This document shows, one piece after another, positions 7,844 to 12,515 of a stretch of DNA of 12,515 nucleotides. Position numbers and translations under genes: made by a program. The DNA comes from Acidobacteriota bacterium (GTDB lineage: Bacteria; Acidobacteriota; Terriglobia; Terriglobales; Acidobacteriaceae). The stretch's first letter is position 1, and every line of letters begins with the position of its first letter. The stretch lies in assembly GCA_021781075.1 (NCBI GenBank), contig JAJXXN010000139.1:1-12515 (forward strand), read 5' to 3'. The notes below the pieces were generated by a model. The model did no database searches, was not told where the DNA came from, and saw only the letters and a program-made list of their open reading frames with translations.

Positions 7844-8296
7844 GTGAGCGACGAGCCCCAGAACGAATTGCCGCAATTGGCGGCGCCGCGTCACCATGGA
7901 GCGCTGCGTTTTGTGGTGGCAGCGCTGATTTTGCGCGCGGATGAGGTGCTGATCTGCCAGCGGCGCCCGGACCAGCCCATGGCGCTGCAATGGGAGTTCC
8001 CCGGCGGAAAGATTGAACAGGGCGAGGAGCCGGAGGCGGCGCTGGCGCGGGAGTTGAATGAGGAACTGGGGATTACGGCGACGATTGGCAGGCGCGTGAC
8101 GCGGATACGGCACAATTACCGGCATGGTGGCGCGGTGGATTTGCAGTTTTTTGTGGTGAACCAGTTTGCAGGCGAGATTGCGAACCGCATCTTCAACGAC
8201 CTGCGCTGGGTGAAATTGTCGGTGCTGCCGGAATATGATTTTTTACCCGCGGACCGCGGGCTGGTGAAGGAATTGGCGGCGGGAAAACTGCTGTAG
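7844..8296 (+). CDS. Nudix hydrolase, MutT-like (nucleoside triphosphate pyrophosphohydrolase)
   Basis: This is a predicted cytosolic enzyme that hydrolyses (oxidised) dNTPs or related diphosphate compounds. The full Nudix box GX5EX7REUXEEXGU spans residues 55-77, with Gly55, Glu61, Arg69-Glu70 and Glu73-Glu74. It is preceded by LQWEFPGG and followed by a C-terminal RWV...LPEYDFLPADR pattern as in MutT/8-oxo-dGTPase-like proteins. GTG at 7844 is the first possible start because TGA directly precedes it; there is no visible ribosome binding site, so leaderless initiation or a later TTG is possible. The stop lies 2 bp from the stop of the converging transporter gene, leaving no room for a separate terminator. 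Substrate specificity is not decidable here. Confidence 0.9.
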   Translation: MSDEPQNELPQLAAPRHHGALRFVVAALILRADEVLICQRRPDQPMALQWEFPGGKIEQGEEPEAALARELNEELGITATIGRRVTRIRHNYRHGGAVDLQFFVVNQFAGEIANRIFNDLRWVKLSVLPEYDFLPADRGLVKELAAGKLL

Positions 8297-8298
8297 CC

Positions 8299-9549
8299 TC
8301 AGTGGCCTGGCATCATGCCCCAGAGCATCACCATGGTCATGCCGATGACAAGGATGCTTGTGGTCCAGGCAACAATATTCCAGACAAATGAGTTTTTGTG
8401 CTCGCCCATGAGGTCCTTGCGGTTGATGAGCATGAGCATCAGAATGATGATCACGGGCAGCAGGACGCCGTTGAGAACCTGTGAGAGGATGGCGACGTTG
8501 ACCAATTGCGCATCGGGCAGGAGGAGCACGGTAAGCGCGCCGCCGGCGATGAGCAGGGTGTAGAGCCAATAGAAGAAGGGTGCCTCCTTGTAGCTTTTGT
8601 CGACGCCCGACTCGACGCCGAGCCCCTCGCATACGGTGTAGGCGGTGGAGAGCGGCAGGATCGACGCGGCGAAGAGCGAGGCGTTGAAGAGGCCGAAGGC
8701 AAAGAGGATGAAGGCGAAGTCGCCGGCCAGCGGCTTCATGGCCTGCGCGGCATCCGCGGCAACTTGAATGGCGCCGAAGCCGTGGACCCAGAGTGTGGCG
8801 GCGCATGCGACGACGATGAACCAGGCAACGATATCGGTGAAGAAACTGCCGACGATGACATCGAGGCGGGAGGCTCCGTAGTCCTTGACGCGGATTCCCT
8901 TCTCGACAATCGACGATTGCAGGTAGAACTGCATCCAGGGCGCGATCGTGGTGCCGACGATGCCAATGGCCATGTAGATGTAGGCCTTGTCGTGCCAGAC
9001 ATTTTTGCCGGGCAGCTTGATGGTGGAGGTGAGCGCGGTGTGCCAGCTTGGCTGCGAAAGGACGCCGGCGAAGATGTAGGCGATGTAGACGACGGAGGCG
9101 ACGAGGAAGATTTTTTCAGTGGTCTTGTAATCGCCGCGGAAGACGAGGAACCAGACGAGCGCGGCGCAGACTGGGACCGAGATGAATTTCCAGACATGGA
9201 AGAGTTGCAGCGAGCCTGCGATGCCGATGAACTCCGTGACCACGTTGGTGTAATTTACGAATACGAGGAGCACCATGAGGATGACGGTGAGGCGGAGCCC
9301 GAACTCCTCGCGGATTAGGTCGCTGAGGCCTTTGCCGGTGACAACGCCCATGCGGGCGCACATCTCCTGCACCACGATGAGCGCAATGGTGATGGGGAGC
9401 ATGGTCCAAAGCAGCGTGTAGCCGTACTGTGCGCCAGCCTGCGAGTAGGTGAGGATGCCGCCGGAGTCGTTATCGACGTTCGCGGTGATGAACCCGGGAC
9501 CGAGCACGGCGAGAAAGAGCAGGATTCGAGTTCGCCAGCGCCGCAGCAT
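8299..9549 (-). CDS. Nramp-family divalent cation transporter of the Nramp-related (magnesium-type) subgroup
   Basis: This is an inner-membrane, proton- or gradient-driven importer of about 416 residues with about eleven hydrophobic helices. The N-terminal GPGFITAN and GYTLLW segments and the SS-rich helix 6 end are Nramp-like. The metal-site signatures differ from MntH: helix 1 reads DSGG at residues 28-31 where Mn/Fe transporters have DPGN, and helix 6 reads IAPWMQFYLQSS (Ala203-Pro204-Trp205) where they have MPH. Loss of the Asn and Met ligands is known in Nramp-related magnesium transporters (NRMT), so Mg2+ is the best guess. Mn2+ or Fe2+ transport would be the default family annotation. 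It is transcribed after the flavoenzyme gene with a 249-bp gap containing an inverted repeat. No good Shine-Dalgarno precedes ATG 9549. Confidence 0.88.
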   Translation of the reverse strand: MLRRWRTRILLFLAVLGPGFITANVDNDSGGILTYSQAGAQYGYTLLWTMLPITIALIVVQEMCARMGVVTGKGLSDLIREEFGLRLTVILMVLLVFVNYTNVVTEFIGIAGSLQLFHVWKFISVPVCAALVWFLVFRGDYKTTEKIFLVASVVYIAYIFAGVLSQPSWHTALTSTIKLPGKNVWHDKAYIYMAIGIVGTTIAPWMQFYLQSSIVEKGIRVKDYGASRLDVIVGSFFTDIVAWFIVVACAATLWVHGFGAIQVAADAAQAMKPLAGDFAFILFAFGLFNASLFAASILPLSTAYTVCEGLGVESGVDKSYKEAPFFYWLYTLLIAGGALTVLLLPDAQLVNVAILSQVLNGVLLPVIIILMLMLINRKDLMGEHKNSFVWNIVAWTTSILVIGMTMVMLWGMMPGH

Positions 9550-9646
9550 GAATTGGATTGTCCCCGGTCAAGATTTTTAATGAACCGCCTGATTTGAAGA
9601 TAACAGCGACGGGGTGCTTGTGAAAAATCAACGCGTATTATCCCCT

Positions 9647-9663
9647 TTCATCCACAGGATGAA
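9647..9663. promoter_or_regulatory. Perfect 7-bp inverted repeat, candidate operator
   Basis: TTCATCC and GGATGAA are separated by ACA, giving a 17-bp dyad about 98 bp upstream of the transporter ATG, within the 249-bp gap after the flavoenzyme stop. A dyad of this size fits a dimeric repressor site. It lacks a following T-run on either strand, so it is not an obvious intrinsic terminator. Part of it (TCATCCACA) differs by one base from a DnaA box, probably by chance. No regulator can be named. Confidence 0.35.
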
Positions 9664-9784
9664 TTGGAAACCGGTGAAAGTTGCGGGACTGGCGTTTGAC
9701 TTTGCACCACGCACGATGGATACGCGACAAACCTGGGAACTGGGCTGCGCGCATTATTCCAAATTACCAAGGAGCGCGGCTTGA
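9659..9784 (+). CDS. Possible 41-residue ORF in the intergenic gap (doubtful)
   Basis: ATG 9659 to TGA 9782-9784 encodes MNWKPVKVAGLAFDFAPRTM followed by a short tail with a Trp-Glu-Leu-Gly-Cys segment. The start lies inside the inverted repeat and has no proper ribosome binding site, and the product resembles nothing I know. It runs opposite to the flanking genes. I list it only because it fills half of an otherwise empty 249-bp gap; it may be a degraded gene remnant or chance. Confidence 0.15.
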   Translation: MNWKPVKVAGLAFDFAPRTMDTRQTWELGCAHYSKLPRSAA

Positions 9785-9798
9785 CGGGAGTCGCAGAC

Positions 9799-11307
9799 TC
9801 AACTGGTCTTGAATTGGCGCGGCGAGAAGAGTTCTTTTAATGCGGCGGTGGAGAGGATTGATTCGCTTTCCTGGTCATCGCTGACGGTCTTGCTGAGCAG
9901 ATGCTTGACCACGTCAGCCACGCCGTAGCTGACCCTGCCGAGTGGCAGAAATTGGCCGAGCGTCTTCAATTCGTCGCCGGCGGTGAGCAAGACGGGCTCG
10001 ACGCTTGCATCCTTGCGCACCTGCGCGTGGCCGATGTTGGCCAAGAGCGCGTTGCAAAGGCATTTGCGGCCAATTGTATCCTCCATCGCCCCACCCTTGT
10101 TCAAATAATTATCCTCGGGTTCGGCAGAGCACCTGTAGCCGACGGACCCGCTCGGCATCACGTAGGGGTCGCGTAGGTATCCGAGGTCGCAAACGCGCTT
10201 GCGCGCCGCATAAACTTGCGGGTCGGAGTTTGACCCTTGCAACTGGACAACTTTGAATGGAAAACCTGTGGGCGAAGCCAGTGGGTCGGTGTAGACCTTT
10301 CCGCCTCCGCCGCGCACATCGGAGAGCACCGCGCGGCGCACATCATTCTTGAGGCCTGACTCGCGGGCAAAGGCAAAGGCTGTCCCGACCTGCACTCCGG
10401 CGGCGCCATCGGCGAGGGCTTCTGCGACTTTGTCCGGGGAGCCATATCCGCCGGCCATCCAGAAAGGCACACCCAACTCACGCAACTCGGCGATGTTGAC
10501 TTCATCGCGCACGCCATAGACTGGCTCGCCTGTTTCATTCAGCTGAAGTTTGCCACGCGGTGGCGCGTTGTGGCCGCCGGCAATCGGCGTCTCGATGACC
10601 AGGCCGTCGACGCGGCCATTGGCCCTGCGCAGCATGGTGGTGGCTAGCGTATTGGAAGAGACGATGGCAAGAAAACGCGGACGGCGCAGTTGTGGGACTT
10701 CCCCTTCGGCATACTCGGCCGGATCGAAGCGCATCATGGTGTCCATCTCGGGAGTCGCGCCTGTCACACTGAGTTTATATTCGGCAGGGCGTTGCGCAGC
10801 CAGCGCGTCCAGCACGCCGGGGATGTGGAGGGGAATCCCGGCACCCATCAGGACATAGCCGACGCCGGCAAGCATTGCGCCGTAGATGGAGGGCAAATGA
10901 GGCAACTGCACTTTTTCAAGAAAATTGATTCCCACCGGATTATCGTGCCCTTCGCGCGCCAAATAAACTTCCACGAAGTTGCTGACCATGCACAACTCAA
11001 CCATCTTGCGCGAGTGGCGCATCTGATGCATAGGGGTGGTGGGGTAAGGCTCGTCGCTGGACTTGCCGCCGGGGATGAAGTACTCGTCCCAAATCCGCCT
11101 GGCCATGGACTGGAACGGAAATGCATCCATACCGCGTTTCATATGCCCGCCCACATCCCCATCCGCCAAGCGACGCACGAAAAGCGAATCCAGCGCAGTG
11201 CCGGAGACCACGCCTAGTTGACCGACTTTGGAGACCGCCTGGGCAAGTCTCCAATTGGAGACCCCAACGCCCATGCCGCCCTGGATGATTTGCGGATGAT
11301 GTGCCAT
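9799..11307 (-). CDS. Nitronate monooxygenase-like FMN enzyme (2-nitropropane dioxygenase / FabK / PfaD superfamily), long form
   Basis: This is a predicted cytosolic TIM-barrel flavoenzyme of 502 residues. The N-terminus IIQGGMGVGVSNWRLA (7-22) is the FMN-site strand. ETPIAGGHNAPP carries His246 at the place of the catalytic histidine of nitronate monooxygenases, and MAGGYGS (284-290) with GVQVGTAFAFA (304-314) forms the FMN phosphate site. It is about 150 residues longer than a standard nitronate monooxygenase. The C-terminal extension holds a conserved-looking VGYRCSAEPEDN segment and Cys416 and Cys418 in RKCLCNAL, a pattern I associate with long homologues usually annotated only as nitronate monooxygenase. 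An enoyl reductase role (FabK/PfaD-like) is an alternative; no polyketide genes are nearby. The start ATG 11307 lacks a clear Shine-Dalgarno. Confidence 0.85.
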   Translation of the reverse strand: MAHHPQIIQGGMGVGVSNWRLAQAVSKVGQLGVVSGTALDSLFVRRLADGDVGGHMKRGMDAFPFQSMARRIWDEYFIPGGKSSDEPYPTTPMHQMRHSRKMVELCMVSNFVEVYLAREGHDNPVGINFLEKVQLPHLPSIYGAMLAGVGYVLMGAGIPLHIPGVLDALAAQRPAEYKLSVTGATPEMDTMMRFDPAEYAEGEVPQLRRPRFLAIVSSNTLATTMLRRANGRVDGLVIETPIAGGHNAPPRGKLQLNETGEPVYGVRDEVNIAELRELGVPFWMAGGYGSPDKVAEALADGAAGVQVGTAFAFARESGLKNDVRRAVLSDVRGGGGKVYTDPLASPTGFPFKVVQLQGSNSDPQVYAARKRVCDLGYLRDPYVMPSGSVGYRCSAEPEDNYLNKGGAMEDTIGRKCLCNALLANIGHAQVRKDASVEPVLLTAGDELKTLGQFLPLGRVSYGVADVVKHLLSKTVSDDQESESILSTAALKELFSPRQFKTS

Positions 11308-11370
11308 CCCTATAATTGTTTCATATTTACTGTAATTTTCCCATCCCGCGGTTATTTAATTCTTTTTGAT

Positions 11371-11419
11371 GGGAGCACACTTTGCACCCGGCTACCTCCC
11401 CTGGTTGGGGATGGTTGCC
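11371..11419. other. Strong hairpin with a competing alternative stem in the intergenic gap
   Basis: Positions 11390-11401 pair with 11407-11419 (GGC, ACC and TCCCC against GGGGA, GGT and GCC) around a 5-nt TGGTT loop, with one mismatch and one bulge: about 11 base pairs. CTCCC at 11396-11400, inside the left arm, can instead pair with GGGAG at 11371-11375, so the two folds exclude each other. It lies in the 144-bp gap between the MgtE-like gene and the flavoenzyme gene, both on the minus strand. No T-run follows the main hairpin on either strand, which argues against a simple terminator. It could be a leader element, a dispersed hairpin repeat or an RNA-processing site. Confidence 0.45.
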
Positions 11420-11451
11420 AGCCCGGCAGGGGGCCCATATGGTTGAAAGCC

Positions 11452-12515
11452 TCAGACTTTTTCGCGCAGGTAGCTGATCACATGATCGGCCTGTACAACA
11501 CCGACAAGACGCTGCTGCGCGTCCACCACCGGAAGAGCCTGCAGGTTGTATTTGTCAAAAGTCTCCGCAAGCTCATTCTGCCTCAAGTTCCAGGGACAAC
11601 TGAGGACGCGCGGCTCGCTGAGGACATTGAGATGGGTTGCCGGCTGCGCGAGGATGAGTCGCGGCAGAGAGACGGCGCCAGTGAGCACGCGTTTGTCGTC
11701 CATGAGGAATACATGGGTGATGATTTCCACGTCTCCGTCATAGGCGCGGAGTGCGGCAACGGCGTCGGCAACGGTGGCGTTGTTGAGCACTGCGACAAAA
11801 TCCGTGGTCATGGCGCCTGCGGCGGTGTTTTCGTCAAACTCGAGTAGCTCCTCGACCTCCTGGCGCTCCTCCGGCTCCATCTCCTCGAGGATGGCCTCGG
11901 ATTTTTCCTCTGGCAGCTCGGCGAGCAGGTCGGCGGCGGCACCCGGGTCCATCTCCTCGACAATGTCGGCAATCTTTTCCTCGTCCATGGTCTCGAGGAG
12001 CGCTTTTTGCAGTTTTGGCTCAACCTCCTCGAGCGCCTCGGCGGCGACCTCCTCGTCCAATGTGCTGAAGACGGCCTCTCGCTCGGCGGGCGCAAGGTCC
12101 TCGAGGATGTCGGCAATGTCGGAGGGGTGCATTTCACTGAGCCGTTCATGCTCGATGCGCAACTTCACGCGGCGCGTGGGATCCACCTCGATGACATCGA
12201 CAAACTCCCACGGGATGCCGTTGCTTTTCATGCGCATGGAAAAGCTGTCGAGCGTGGTGCGCGGAATCATGCCCTTGAGCACGCGGCGAACGGCGCCGCG
12301 CAAACCCACTTCGACCTGTGCGACGCGCAGCAGGTGCGCCGAGCCCTGTCCCATCCATTCAAGCTCCACGTCGTTTACGCGCACCACCTTGCGCCCATGC
12401 ACGTCGATAATCTGGCGGTCAACAAGGTCCTGCTGCAAATAAAGGAAGGTGGCCTTGTCGCTGAGTTCGGCCAGCGCGGCGGGAGTGCGCAATTCGAGTG
12501 TGCCGGCCGGCGTTT
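11452..12515 (-). CDS. Soluble MgtE-N plus CBS-pair protein, no channel domain (5' end outside window)
   Basis: The frame is open through the right edge, so the N-terminus is missing; the TTG at 12492 is only an internal codon. In order, the visible ~354 residues hold a PRC-barrel-like segment (DRQIIDVHGRKVVRVNDVEL, about 12433-12347), the superhelical MgtE N-domain rich in acidic repeats (from MHPSDIADIL at 12132 to about 11815, for example EEMDPGAAADLL), CBS1 (from MTTDFVAV at 11811) and CBS2 (about 11617-11455, with LQALPVVD and LVGVVQADHV). In MgtE channels these domains sense intracellular Mg2+ and gate five membrane helices. Here the protein stops right after CBS2, so it cannot be a channel. 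It is probably a cytosolic Mg2+ or nucleotide sensor; the Nramp-related transporter two genes downstream is a plausible partner. Confidence 0.88.
   Translation of the reverse strand, partial: TPAGTLELRTPAALAELSDKATFLYLQQDLVDRQIIDVHGRKVVRVNDVELEWMGQGSAHLLRVAQVEVGLRGAVRRVLKGMIPRTTLDSFSMRMKSNGIPWEFVDVIEVDPTRRVKLRIEHERLSEMHPSDIADILEDLAPAEREAVFSTLDEEVAAEALEEVEPKLQKALLETMDEEKIADIVEEMDPGAAADLLAELPEEKSEAILEEMEPEERQEVEELLEFDENTAAGAMTTDFVAVLNNATVADAVAALRAYDGDVEIITHVFLMDDKRVLTGAVSLPRLILAQPATHLNVLSEPRVLSCPWNLRQNELAETFDKYNLQALPVVDAQQRLVGVVQADHVISYLREKV

Noticed and set aside
9650..9659. DnaA box or replication origin
   Set aside because: Single near-match inside the inverted repeat, with no box cluster, no AT-rich unwinding region and no dnaA or dnaN nearby.
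11311..11316. TATAAT on the plus strand as a -10 box
   Set aside because: No plus-strand gene follows for a reasonable distance, and only a poor -35 (TTGCGG, 15-bp spacing) precedes it.
11371..11440. SAM-I or cyclic-di-GMP riboswitch in the gap before the flavoenzyme gene
   Set aside because: Short matches such as GGCAACC and GGTAGCC occur, but the kink-turn and other conserved cores of those riboswitches are absent.
11445..11460. AAAG...CTTT imperfect palindrome at the stop of the MgtE-like gene as a terminator
   Set aside because: Only a weak AT-rich 5-bp stem and no U-tract follows.
1..12515. CRISPR array, transposon ends, tRNA or phage defence system
   Set aside because: No regularly spaced repeats, transposase, integrase, tRNA cloverleaf or defence-type gene cluster was seen on either strand.

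Overview
The window (about 57-60% GC by eye) looks like chromosomal or metagenome-contig DNA from a Gram-negative soil-type bacterium, most plausibly an acidobacterium. This rests on the gene set: a Sco lipoprotein with a CusF domain, a stand-alone MgtE-N/CBS protein, a Nramp-related transporter, and a long nitronate-monooxygenase-like enzyme. The taxonomic call is inference, not a database result. I see no tRNA, rRNA, CRISPR array, insertion sequence or phage gene.

Layout. Positions 1-1705 (minus) form one uninterrupted reading frame that leaves the left edge. Its first ~190 residues resemble the N-terminus of the 'probable DNA repair protein' (PD-(D/E)XK nuclease / inactivated helicase-like) family. 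It then switches in frame, within a few codons near 1112-1138, to the catalytic part of an alpha-glucan phosphorylase (GlgP). This is either a misassembly or a real chimeric gene, and it is the strangest object in the window. Diverging from it on the plus strand are a Sco1/SenC-type copper lipoprotein (1768-2664), a gluconokinase overlapping it by 4 bp (2661-3158), a small four-helix membrane protein (3214-3579) and an MsbA-type ABC exporter (3583-5469).

From 5511 to 7752 the minus strand carries oligopeptidase B (ptrB), followed 22 bp later by an unlisted 42-residue, extremely charged small gene. A Nudix hydrolase (7844-8296, plus) then converges, with a 2 bp gap, on a minus-strand set that fills the rest of the window. 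In transcription order this set is a soluble MgtE-N/CBS protein (entering from the right edge to 11452), a nitronate monooxygenase-like flavoenzyme (11307-9799) and an Nramp-family transporter (9549-8299).

How genes may work together. The transporter lacks the Nramp DPGN and MPH signatures and has instead the DSGG and APW pattern of Nramp-related magnesium transporters. The MgtE-like protein has the cytosolic Mg2+-sensing domains but no channel. Same-strand proximity suggests a divided magnesium uptake and sensing module, with a perfect 7-bp inverted repeat upstream of the transporter as a candidate operator. A strong hairpin with a competing pairing lies between the MgtE-like gene and the flavoenzyme gene. 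Every gap between genes is under 300 bp.
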